DNA of 7,339 bases from NCBI GenBank assembly GCA_007130265.1, contig SLST01000422.1:1-7339 (forward strand), written 5' to 3'. Source of the DNA: Spirochaetales bacterium (GTDB lineage: Bacteria; Spirochaetota; Spirochaetia; DSM-27196; SLST01). The translations under genes were made by a program, and so were the position numbers. Under the pieces are notes generated by a model. It was not told the DNA's origin and did not search any database. It saw only the letters and a program-made list of their open reading frames with translations. Each line of letters starts with the position of its first letter. Within the stretch, counting starts at the first letter, position 1. Below are positions 1-5,251 of the stretch, one piece after another.

Positions 1-312
1 GATCGGCTGCGCCTGACGGTGCTGCGGTGCGTGCCGCACGCGCAGCACGACCCTACCCCGCACCCGGATGAGTCGCCGGCCCCCTTCCTCGACGAGGGGT
101 ACGAGCGGGCTGCGTTCTGGCTCGCGTTCGGCGACGCGACGGCCGTCGGGACTGCGGGTGGCGGCACCGCGGCCGTAGGCGACGCCTCCTCGCCGTCGGG
201 ATGGCAGCCGGTGGAGCGACTCGTCGCGGGCTTTCTGAACCCGGCTGAGCAGATGGTCGACAGCGCTCACCCCGGCGCGGCGGTTGACGGGGAAGGAGAA
301 TCCGATGGGTAG
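1..312 (+). CDS. C-terminal part of a probable GH38 family alpha-mannosidase (5' truncated by window edge)
   Basis: The frame is open from base 1 to the TAG at 310-312, so this is the tail of a longer gene and not a small ORF starting at the internal ATG-like position 19. The start of the fragment reads DRLRLTVLRCVPHAQHDP, resembling the 'RLTVLRSPxYAHHDP' strand of the C-terminal beta-sandwich of glycoside hydrolase family 38. It is followed by a 'FLDEGYERAAFWLAFG' stretch (family pattern: yxDqGxqxFxxxLxxg) and, near the end, 'GFLNPAEQMVDSAHPG', resembling the LNxP...xHxG segment. GH38 enzymes hydrolyse alpha-mannosidic bonds; the catalytic domain would lie upstream, so activity cannot be judged. 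A Gly/Ala/Thr-rich insert (about residues 49-66) looks like a linker loop. The last codons overlap the Shine-Dalgarno and start of the next ORF, implying one operon. Identification is from remembered family motifs only; another beta-sandwich glycosidase tail is possible. Confidence 0.6.
   Translation, partial: DRLRLTVLRCVPHAQHDPTPHPDESPAPFLDEGYERAAFWLAFGDATAVGTAGGGTAAVGDASSPSGWQPVERLVAGFLNPAEQMVDSAHPGAAVDGEGESDG
291..304 (+). promoter_or_regulatory. Strong ribosome binding site for the 21-codon ORF
   Basis: GGAAGGAG lies inside the last codons of the upstream gene, with six bases between its GGAG core and the ATG at 305. It is one of the two best Shine-Dalgarno matches in the window and serves an ORF of only 21 codons. 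The UroD-like start at 367 has no recognisable site of its own. Confidence 0.7.
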
Positions 313-370
313 TCGCACGATCGCTGCACCGGCAGCGCCGTGGTTCGACCTCGACTGGATTCCGCGATGA
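305..370 (+). CDS. 21-residue leader-type ORF, translationally coupled to the UroD-like gene
   Basis: ATG at 305 sits six bases after a strong GGAAGGAG and the frame ends at TGA 368-370. The start overlaps the end of the mannosidase-like gene by 8 bp, and the stop overlaps the next start as ATGA (367-370). The peptide begins MGSRTIAAPAAPWF and ends LDWIPR; it has no membrane segment and resembles nothing I recognise. The arrangement suggests that ribosomes ending the upstream gene reinitiate here and then again at 367. Possible roles, all inference: a coupling leader that delivers ribosomes to the UroD-like gene, a regulatory peptide, or a real microprotein. Alternatives are a degenerate N-terminal remnant or a frameshift joining it to the next gene. 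The next protein already has a complete family-like N-terminus from 367, which argues against the frameshift. Confidence 0.45.
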   Translation: MGSRTIAAPAAPWFDLDWIPR

Positions 371-1380
371 CTCCGCGCGAGCGCATGCGGCGCGCGATCG
401 AGTACGACGCGCCGGACCGGCTTCCGGTGGTCTATCACCCGTCGCCGGCCGGGCTCCACGTACACGGCGAGAGGCTCCTCGAGCTTTTCCGCCGGCACCC
501 GCCGGACAACGCGGTCACATTCACCGGGATTCCCGGAAGCGATGCGCCGGTCGACGGGGACGGCCGGTACCACGAGCTCATCACCGACGAATGGGGCACG
601 GTATGGGAGCACAGGATCTACGGCATTGCCGGGCATCCGTATCGTTATCCCATCCGGGACCTCGGCCGCTGCGACGAGTACCGCTTTCCGGATACGCCGT
701 TGGTCTCACCAGCCGGCCCCGACCCGAGAGCCCGGCGCGACCGGGAGCGCTTTCGCACCTCGGGTACGGTATCCGTCTTCGAGCGCCTGCACGCGCTGCA
801 CCCGATGGACGGCGTACTCATGGGACTCGCGGAGCGCAACCAGCCGCTGCTGCGGCTGCTTGCGAGGCTCGAGGCCTACTGGTACCGGCGGATAGACGGG
901 TTTCTCGCGTCGGGCGTCGACGCCGTGTGGTTCGGCGATGACTGGGGAGCCCAGACCGGTCCGCTCGTCTCGCCGGCTATGTTTCGCGAGCTCTTTGCCC
1001 CCGTCTACGAACGCCTCTTCGCTCGGGTAAAGGCCGGCGGGGCGCGCGTATTCTTCCACTGCTGCGGCGTGCTCGGGCCGATCTTCGACGACCTGCTCGC
1101 GCTCGGGATCGATCTCATCTGGCCTCAGATCCGCTGGTTCGAGAGTGATACGGGTCGCGTGGAGCACTGTCGCGATCGCGGCGTCGCATTCTACGTCCAC
1201 CCCGATCGTCAGGCGCTCATCCCGCTCGGAACGCCAGGAGAGATCCGGTCCGAGATCCGGCGGTACGCGGACCTCGGGAGAGATCTCGGGGGCGGGGTGG
1301 TGTTCTACGTCGAGATCGAAAACGACGCGCCGTTCGAGAACGTCCGGGCGCTCATCGAGTCGATCGCCGAGTACCGGTAG
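367..1380 (+). CDS. UroD/MtaA-superfamily protein 1 (corrinoid methyltransferase-like)
   Basis: This is a 337-residue protein of the uroporphyrinogen decarboxylase-like superfamily, which includes true UroD and the zinc-dependent methylcobamide:CoM methyltransferases (MtaA, MtbA). The start at 367 is chosen because MTPRERMRRAIEYDAPDRLP is the usual family N-terminus and the ATG is coupled to the previous stop; a GTG at 340 would add nine residues. Visible motifs: DEWGTVWE (about 74-81), GDDWGAQTGPLVSP (190-203), FFHCCG (229-234) and a C-terminal VEIENDAPFENV segment (315-326). The His-x-Cys pair at H231/C233 matches the first two zinc ligands of MtaA-type enzymes. The third, normally a Cys near the C-terminal PxEN, is absent and a Glu (316 or 318) sits nearby. 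The arginine-rich heme-type N-terminal signature of genuine HemE is not evident, so heme synthesis is unlikely. Substrate unknown; a methyl transfer or decarboxylation on a small molecule is inferred from the family. Confidence 0.85.
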   Translation: MTPRERMRRAIEYDAPDRLPVVYHPSPAGLHVHGERLLELFRRHPPDNAVTFTGIPGSDAPVDGDGRYHELITDEWGTVWEHRIYGIAGHPYRYPIRDLGRCDEYRFPDTPLVSPAGPDPRARRDRERFRTSGTVSVFERLHALHPMDGVLMGLAERNQPLLRLLARLEAYWYRRIDGFLASGVDAVWFGDDWGAQTGPLVSPAMFRELFAPVYERLFARVKAGGARVFFHCCGVLGPIFDDLLALGIDLIWPQIRWFESDTGRVEHCRDRGVAFYVHPDRQALIPLGTPGEIRSEIRRYADLGRDLGGGVVFYVEIENDAPFENVRALIESIAEYR

Positions 1381-1424
1381 CAAGCTGCTTGACGATCGCG
1401 CGCCGGCCGAGCACGATGGGCGCA

Positions 1425-2534
1425 ATGAAGTACAAGGATGATTGGGACGAGGCGGTCGCCCGAATGCAGGCGTTCTGGAGGGGCGAGGTGCTCGACCGGT
1501 GCTGCGTCGCGGTCACCGCGCCGCGGGATACGCCGCTTGCGTGCGAGTACGAGCGGCGGCCGGCCGCATCGCTCGAAGAGCTGTGGCTCGACACAGAGTA
1601 CCGGCACGGGCAGACGATGCACCGGTTCGCCACGACCTACTACGGCGGGGAATCGTTCCCGCTCGAGATGTGCAACCTTGGCCCCGGGGTGATCGCCGCG
1701 TGCATGGGCGGATCGTTCCATCTGGGCGAAGACACCGTCTGGTTCGACACGGATCCGTTCATCCGCGACTGGGACCCTCAGCCGACGTTCCGACTCGACC
1801 GGGAGAGCCCCATGTGGCGCCTGCTCACCGGGATGACGTCACACTTCATCGAGCACGCAGACGGCGACTATATCGTCGGCATCAGCGACATCGGGGGTAA
1901 TCTCGACCTGATCGCCGCCTGCCGGGGAACCGAGCGCCTGCTCTACGACGTCTACGACCATCCGGACCGGATCGCGAAAGCGGCGCAGGACGTGGATGAG
2001 GTGTGGAAGACGGTATTCGCGGAGCTCCAGTCGATCATTGACCGCGGTCAGCGCGGGTGCTCCTCGTGGATGCCCATCTTCAACGAAGACCGCTGGTATC
2101 CACTGCAGTGCGACTTCTCGGCGATGATCTCCCCGGATGACTTTGAGACGCTCGTGGCCCCCGCACTCGTTCGCGAAGCAGCCTTCCTCGACCACGCGAT
2201 CTTTCATCTCGACGGCCCGGACGCGGCGGTTCATCTGGACCGGCTGCTCGAGATCGACGAGATAGACGGGATCCAATGGACACCGGGAGCACAGCTGACC
2301 GGGTCCTCCGCGGACGACGGCAGCGGCGCCTATCTGCTCGCAGCCGACCGATGGTTTGCGCTCTACGAGAAGATCCAGAGGCGCGGCAAACGACTCGTGC
2401 TCCTTGGCGCGCGAGCGCAGGATGTGGAGACGCTTCTCGACCGCCTCGAACCGGAGGGGCTCTTCATCTCGACTTCCTGCCGTTCACAGGAGGAGGCCGA
2501 CGCGATACTCGAGCGGGCTAAGAGGACGAGATAG
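1425..2534 (+). CDS. UroD/MtaA-superfamily protein 2 (divergent, H-x-D type)
   Basis: About 369 residues from ATG 1425 (MKYKDDWDEAVARMQAFW); ATG 1416 and TTG 1389 are in-frame alternatives and none has a good Shine-Dalgarno. The protein belongs to an uncharacterised branch of the UroD-like barrel family whose members begin with a DWxxAxxRxxAFWxGExxDRCCVxVxAP pattern, seen here at residues 6-33. The centre has GISDIGGNLDLIAACRG (about 152-168), which occupies the substrate-pocket strand. Further on are MISPDDFETLVAP (234-246) and FHLDGPDA (260-267). H261 and D263 replace the His-x-Cys pair of MtaA-type enzymes. A Cys survives near the C-terminus (C352, in ISTSCRSQEEA). The gene follows UroD-like 1 by 44 nt without a terminator, so the two are probably co-transcribed and may form a hetero-oligomer or act sequentially. 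Its 3' end overlaps the converging dehydrogenase by 17 bp. Superfamily assignment is firm; the reaction is unknown. Confidence 0.8.
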   Translation: MKYKDDWDEAVARMQAFWRGEVLDRCCVAVTAPRDTPLACEYERRPAASLEELWLDTEYRHGQTMHRFATTYYGGESFPLEMCNLGPGVIAACMGGSFHLGEDTVWFDTDPFIRDWDPQPTFRLDRESPMWRLLTGMTSHFIEHADGDYIVGISDIGGNLDLIAACRGTERLLYDVYDHPDRIAKAAQDVDEVWKTVFAELQSIIDRGQRGCSSWMPIFNEDRWYPLQCDFSAMISPDDFETLVAPALVREAAFLDHAIFHLDGPDAAVHLDRLLEIDEIDGIQWTPGAQLTGSSADDGSGAYLLAADRWFALYEKIQRRGKRLVLLGARAQDVETLLDRLEPEGLFISTSCRSQEEADAILERAKRTR

Positions 2535-3501
2535 GCCCGACGCCGAAATCGCGGGCCGTCTCGTCGAGTGCGGCAACCGTTGCCGGTGACAGGGGGATGC
2601 CTTCTGCCCGGTACCGCTCTTCGTTTCGCCGCTCGTAGTCGCCGGCCGCAAAGGTTTCCCCGAGCCCGGGCAGCGGCGAGAGCCCGCGGATCCGCTCGAC
2701 GTACCGCGCGACTTCCCGTTTGAACCGGGGCGTCTCCGTGAACAGATCGACCCGACAGGCGATCACCATCGCGCCCTGGTTTGCTCCCGGCCACTGCCAG
2801 ACCAGCGGGTCCGGGTCGAGGTTGAGCCCCGACAGGAATCCGCCCCAGGTCTGACAGATCTCACCGAGCCCGATCGACCGCAGAACGAGTCCGGGCGCGA
2901 GCCCCGCAATCGTATCGCGGTGCGGGTCGCTCGCGTAGAGGTCATGCATGCACCCGAAGTCAACGACGATCGGTGCACCGGCGGACGGCACGCCGAACGC
3001 CATGGGAGAGCCCCCGGCCGCGGCGTAGTGGGGCGCCGCCGGCTCGAGGCGCAGCTGATGACCCGACGTGACGAAGGAGAGCAGCTCGTGCTCGAGCGGC
3101 AGGCGCGCATAGATCCCGGCAGCGCCGAAGTGACCGTGGTTCCTCGTAACGAGGACCGCGATCCCCGCCTCGTTCGCCTTGCGGCACAGCGCCTGCGTTC
3201 CATCCCACGACGGGAAGTACCCGAGGCCGCCGTCTCCGTCGACGAGCAGGCTCACCGGCGTCTCGCGAACGACCCGTACCTGCGGTGCTCCGTTCAGCTT
3301 CCCGTCACGCATGAGGCGGGCATAGGTCGCAACCTGCACCGAACCATGGCTGAACACGCCGCGCAGGTCGTTGGCAACGAGGAGCGACGCGAGCAGGCTC
3401 GCCCGGTCCGGAACGAGACCGGAAGCGACCGCGATCGCGCGGACACATGCTTCGAGTTCTGCGGCGTTGACTCGAACGCCATCCCGCGAGGGTTGATTCA
3501 T
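2518..3501 (-). CDS. LDH2/MDG2-family NAD(P)-dependent oxidoreductase (malate/L-lactate/ureidoglycolate dehydrogenase type)
   Basis: A 327-residue member of the LDH2/MDG2 family, unrelated to Rossmann-fold dehydrogenases, which interconverts 2-hydroxy and 2-oxo acids or cyclic imines with NAD(P)H. Family marks: FSHGSVQVATYARLMRDGKLNG (50-71) carrying the catalytic-type His52; TRNHGHFGAAGIYA (119-132), matching the NSxHFGAAGxYA cofactor segment; GGSPMAFGVP (163-172); and a C-terminal GETFAAGDYERRNEERYRAEGI (281-302). Two points are unusual. The SHGxxR motif has Gln56 instead of Arg. The middle region after VVDFG (180-184) is shortened and lacks the usual DxxGxPTtDP stretch and KGYGL lysine motif; the equivalent segment reads SIGLGEICQTWGGFLSGL (209-226). 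This suggests an altered substrate pocket or a non-standard subfamily. It is transcribed opposite to its neighbours; a TATATT box upstream and the palindrome at 3579-3592 may control it. The start ATG is the first possible, because an upstream ATG runs into a stop; its Shine-Dalgarno is weak. Confidence 0.85.
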   Translation of the reverse strand: MNQPSRDGVRVNAAELEACVRAIAVASGLVPDRASLLASLLVANDLRGVFSHGSVQVATYARLMRDGKLNGAPQVRVVRETPVSLLVDGDGGLGYFPSWDGTQALCRKANEAGIAVLVTRNHGHFGAAGIYARLPLEHELLSFVTSGHQLRLEPAAPHYAAAGGSPMAFGVPSAGAPIVVDFGCMHDLYASDPHRDTIAGLAPGLVLRSIGLGEICQTWGGFLSGLNLDPDPLVWQWPGANQGAMVIACRVDLFTETPRFKREVARYVERIRGLSPLPGLGETFAAGDYERRNEERYRAEGIPLSPATVAALDETARDFGVGPISSS

Positions 3502-3560
3502 GGGAGAACTCTACTCGAGGATCATGGGTTTGTCACGGATCACGAGCCCGGTCGTCGATC

Positions 3561-3566
3561 AATATA
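3561..3566 (-). promoter_or_regulatory. Possible -10 box for the LDH2-type gene
   Basis: Read on the minus strand this is TATATT, five of six matches to TATAAT, about 60 bp before the start codon. No good -35 hexamer lies at 16-18 bp, but the 14-bp palindrome falls in that position, which would suit activator or repressor control. It is a weak call based on sequence pattern in a short AT-rich island. Confidence 0.35.
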
Positions 3567-3567
3567 G

Positions 3568-3594
3568 TTGACTTATTTTGTAATTAATTACATT
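3568..3594 (+). promoter_or_regulatory. Possible sigma-70 promoter for the cupredoxin gene
   Basis: TTGACT (3568-3573) matches the -35 consensus at five positions, and TACATT (3589-3594) matches -10 at four, with a short 15-bp spacer. Transcription would begin almost at the ATG (3603), giving a leaderless or near-leaderless mRNA; this agrees with the lack of any Shine-Dalgarno before that start. The palindrome overlaps the spacer and the -10 box. Confidence 0.4.
3579..3592. promoter_or_regulatory. Perfect 14-bp palindrome, candidate operator in divergent promoter region
   Basis: TGTAATTAATTACA reads identically on both strands and lies in the AT-rich gap between the divergent LDH2-type and cupredoxin genes. 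It overlaps the candidate promoter of the latter. Dyads of the TGTAA-N4-TTACA form are typical of dimeric helix-turn-helix regulators; which family binds here cannot be told from the sequence. Confidence 0.5.
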
Positions 3595-3602
3595 TTGCGC
3601 AT

Positions 3603-4007
3603 ATGAAGAGATCAAAAACAGTCATGTCAATCGCGGTCCTCGTGCTCGTCCTCCTGGTAGCTCCGTTCGGCTTTGCAGAAGAGGACGAAGGTGTCATCGA
3701 CGCGACCGAGTGGACCGACGAGATCATCGAGATCGAGGTGACCAACGCCGGCCTCCGGTTTATGCCGGCGGAGATTCGCGTGGCGCTGGGTTCGACCGTC
3801 CGGATCACCTACGTCAACGGCGGCGGCCGCCACGACTGGGTGCTCGACGAGTTCGACGCCGCGACCGCCGTCATCAGCGCCCGACAGTCGGACACGATCG
3901 AGTTCGTCGCCGACGAGGCCGGGGAGTTCGAGTTCTACTGCGGCGTTCCGGGGCACCGCGCCGCCGGGATGTATGGGGCGTTCATCGTCGTGGACGTGGA
4001 CGCGTAG
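3603..4007 (+). CDS. Exported type-1 copper cupredoxin (plastocyanin/azurin-like)
   Basis: A 134-residue small blue-copper protein. Residues 1-25 form a classical signal peptide: a basic MKRSK start, a hydrophobic core at 7-22 and a GFA cleavage site before an acidic EEDEG stretch. There is no lipobox cysteine, so the mature protein should be soluble outside the cytoplasmic membrane. The copper site is complete: His77 (in GGRHDW) from the first half, then Cys113, His118 and Met123 in YCGVPGHRAAGM, with the C-x4-H-x4-M spacing of mononuclear type-1 sites. The expected role is one-electron transfer between extracytoplasmic redox partners; copper handling is another possibility. The strongly acidic mature chain resembles plastocyanin-type carriers. 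No partner oxidase or reductase is visible nearby. The gene has its own AT-rich promoter region and ends within a hairpin shared with the converging UroD-like gene. Confidence 0.88.
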   Translation: MKRSKTVMSIAVLVLVLLVAPFGFAEEDEGVIDATEWTDEIIEIEVTNAGLRFMPAEIRVALGSTVRITYVNGGGRHDWVLDEFDAATAVISARQSDTIEFVADEAGEFEFYCGVPGHRAAGMYGAFIVVDVDA

Positions 4008-4024
4008 TCTACCCGATAGACTAC
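4004..4024. terminator. Hairpin between convergent genes, containing both stop codons
   Basis: The arms GTAGTCTA (4004-4011) and TAGACTAC (4017-4024) are perfectly complementary over 8 bp around a five-base CCCGA loop. The left arm contains the TAG stop of the cupredoxin gene (4005-4007) and the right arm the TAG, on the minus strand, of UroD-like 3 (4021-4023). No T-tract follows on either strand, so it is not a canonical intrinsic terminator. It may act as a bidirectional pause, a factor-assisted terminator or a 3' end stabiliser. Confidence 0.5.
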
Positions 4025-5103
4025 ACGACGTTCCCGTACTCTCTCGCCGCCTCCGCGTAGGCGATGACGTTGTCGATCGGGACGTCCGGTTCGAGAACGT
4101 GGGTGGGGGCGAGCATGAGCGCACCGTTGCCGCCGAGTCCGTCGACGAGGCGGCGAACGGTGTCGCGCACCTCCTGCGCGGATCCGAACGGCATGACCGA
4201 CTGGGTTCCAATGCACCCGTCGAGCACCAGGCGATCGCCCCACCGCCCCCCTACGGCAAACGGGTCGAGACACTCGGGCTGGATCGGGTTGAGGATATCC
4301 ACCCCTATTTCAGTGAGCTCGGGGATGATATCAATGATATTGCCGTCGCTGTGGTACCAGATTCTGAGCTCAGGGTTGATCGCCTTCGCTGAGGCGTAGA
4401 TGTCCGCCCATCTTGGCTTGATGAACCTTCGCCACAGGTCGACGCCGAACATCATGCTCTGCTGCGTGGCAACATCGTCGCCGGTGTGCAGGTAGTCCAC
4501 ACCGTCGCGCGCTTCGGCGCAGGCCCGTGCCTTCTGGTATTCGTAGAGCCGGTCGAAGATGTGCTCGCAGTTCTCAGGTGCGGCAACCATATCCATGAGA
4601 AACGGTTCCATACCGCGGATCTGCCAGGCATTCTCGAAGATATGACCGATCATCCCGGCAACAACACGTCCCTGCGCGTGCGCATCACGCACCCGGCCCG
4701 CCATCTGCGACTCATCGTATCCTTCGTACTCCGGAAAAGGGAAATCGCGTATTTCATCCAGGCTCGTGGCGTTGCGAAGCGGTGCGACCATACTGTCGAA
4801 GTGGTAGAATCCAACCGGAACGCAGAGGGTTCCCATCTCGTTGATCCGTGAGCCGGGAGGTATCTCCATGTCGGCGTAGTAGCGCGAGAAATCACGCTGC
4901 GGGGTAGCCGCCGTCGGGGTGGGCTGCACCATAGTCGGCGCGTAGAGCCCGAGTGTCGCGGAGATGTCGCCTTCGGGCCCGATCCCGAGGTGTTCGCGCA
5001 TCCGCCGCGCAAGATCCGGCGTGCAGCTCGCGTGCGCGAGCACACCCTCGTGCGATTCATGCCGCACGGTCGCGCGGAAGCATTCGAGTTGTGTGATAGC
5101 CAT
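4021..5103 (-). CDS. UroD/MtaA-superfamily protein 3 (H-x-D...H type)
   Basis: A 360-residue UroD-like barrel protein counted from ATG 5103 (MAITQLECFRATVRHE); an ATG at 5118 would add five residues, but that triplet lies within a TGGTATGAT extended -10-like string. Motifs: GMIGHIFENAWQIRGMEPFL (150-169); HTGDDVATQQSMMF (206-219), with the acidic pair typical of the substrate pocket; WYHSDGNIIDIIPEL (249-263); DILNPIQPE (269-277); and APTHVLEPDVPIDNV (332-346) near the end. In MtaA-type enzymes the metal is held by His-x-Cys plus a late Cys. Here the corresponding positions are H251, D253 and H335, a coherent His/Asp/His set common in the uncharacterised sugar-locus branch. It is the most conventional of the three paralogues in this window. 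It diverges from the Gfo/Idh/MocA gene across a 148-bp control region, suggesting shared regulation. Reaction and substrate unknown. Confidence 0.85.
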   Translation of the reverse strand: MAITQLECFRATVRHESHEGVLAHASCTPDLARRMREHLGIGPEGDISATLGLYAPTMVQPTPTAATPQRDFSRYYADMEIPPGSRINEMGTLCVPVGFYHFDSMVAPLRNATSLDEIRDFPFPEYEGYDESQMAGRVRDAHAQGRVVAGMIGHIFENAWQIRGMEPFLMDMVAAPENCEHIFDRLYEYQKARACAEARDGVDYLHTGDDVATQQSMMFGVDLWRRFIKPRWADIYASAKAINPELRIWYHSDGNIIDIIPELTEIGVDILNPIQPECLDPFAVGGRWGDRLVLDGCIGTQSVMPFGSAQEVRDTVRRLVDGLGGNGALMLAPTHVLEPDVPIDNVIAYAEAAREYGNVV

Positions 5104-5165
5104 ATACCCCGCGATCATACCAGATCACGCGAGAGGGGAATACCGGCGGCGTCGGCCTCACGGCA

Positions 5166-5191
5166 GGGACGCAAGGGAATGCTTGCGTTCT
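5166..5191. promoter_or_regulatory. Inverted repeat (hairpin or operator) in the divergent control region
   Basis: ACGCAAG (5169-5175) and CTTGCGT (5182-5188) are perfect 7-bp inverted repeats around GGAATG, extendable by three pairs (two wobble) to 5166-5191. An outer CGGCAG (5161-5166) / CTGCCG (5210-5215) pair flanks it. It lies between the UroD-like 3 and Gfo/Idh/MocA starts and overlaps the candidate -35 box, which fits a dimeric repressor site. Upstream of the predicted transcription start for the plus-strand gene, an RNA role is less likely. Confidence 0.45.
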
Positions 5192-5211
5192 CAGCCGTCG
5201 TGCGGGATACT
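5183..5211 (+). promoter_or_regulatory. Possible sigma-70 promoter for the Gfo/Idh/MocA gene
   Basis: TTGCGT (5183-5188) and GATACT (5206-5211) are separated by exactly 17 bp. The hexamers are modest (3/6 and 4/6 matches), but spacing and position are right: transcription would start near 5218 and give a leader of about 34 nt with a strong ribosome binding site. The -35 hexamer lies in the right arm of the inverted repeat. Confidence 0.35.
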
Positions 5212-5240
5212 GCCGTACGACCGGAGCCCGTAACGAGAAG

Positions 5241-5248
5241 GGAGGTGA
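5241..5248 (+). promoter_or_regulatory. Near-perfect Shine-Dalgarno for the Gfo/Idh/MocA gene
   Basis: GGAGGTGA, complementary to the 3' end of 16S rRNA over eight bases, ends three bases before the ATG at 5252 (about seven from the GGAGG core). It settles the start codon and predicts efficient translation. Confidence 0.8.
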
Positions 5249-5251
5249 ACG

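Noticed and set aside
340..366. GTG start at 340 for UroD-like 1
   Set aside because: It would add nine residues ahead of the family-typical MTPRER start, has no Shine-Dalgarno, and the ATG at 367 is coupled to the preceding stop.
367..1380. Genuine heme-pathway uroporphyrinogen decarboxylase (hemE)
   Set aside because: The protein has a HCCG metal-type motif and lacks the arginine-rich porphyrin-binding N-terminal signature; two further diverged paralogues and no other heme genes are nearby.
706..1425. 239-codon open frame on the minus strand
   Set aside because: It lies entirely antisense to the well-supported UroD-like 1 gene, its translation is rich in Arg/Glu/Asp/Pro with no family motif, and long antisense frames are expected in GC-rich DNA.
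2920..3567. 215-codon open frame on the plus strand opposite the LDH2-type gene
   Set aside because: The minus-strand frame has unmistakable family motifs; the plus-strand product is a charged antisense shadow.
3627..4211. 194-codon minus-strand frame spanning the cupredoxin and the end of UroD-like 3
   Set aside because: It overlaps two genes with strong motif support and itself has none.
5114..5122. Extended -10 (TGGTATGAT on the minus strand) as the promoter of UroD-like 3
   Set aside because: Transcription would start only a few bases before ATG 5103 and no -35 is visible; kept only as a remark in the control-region finding.
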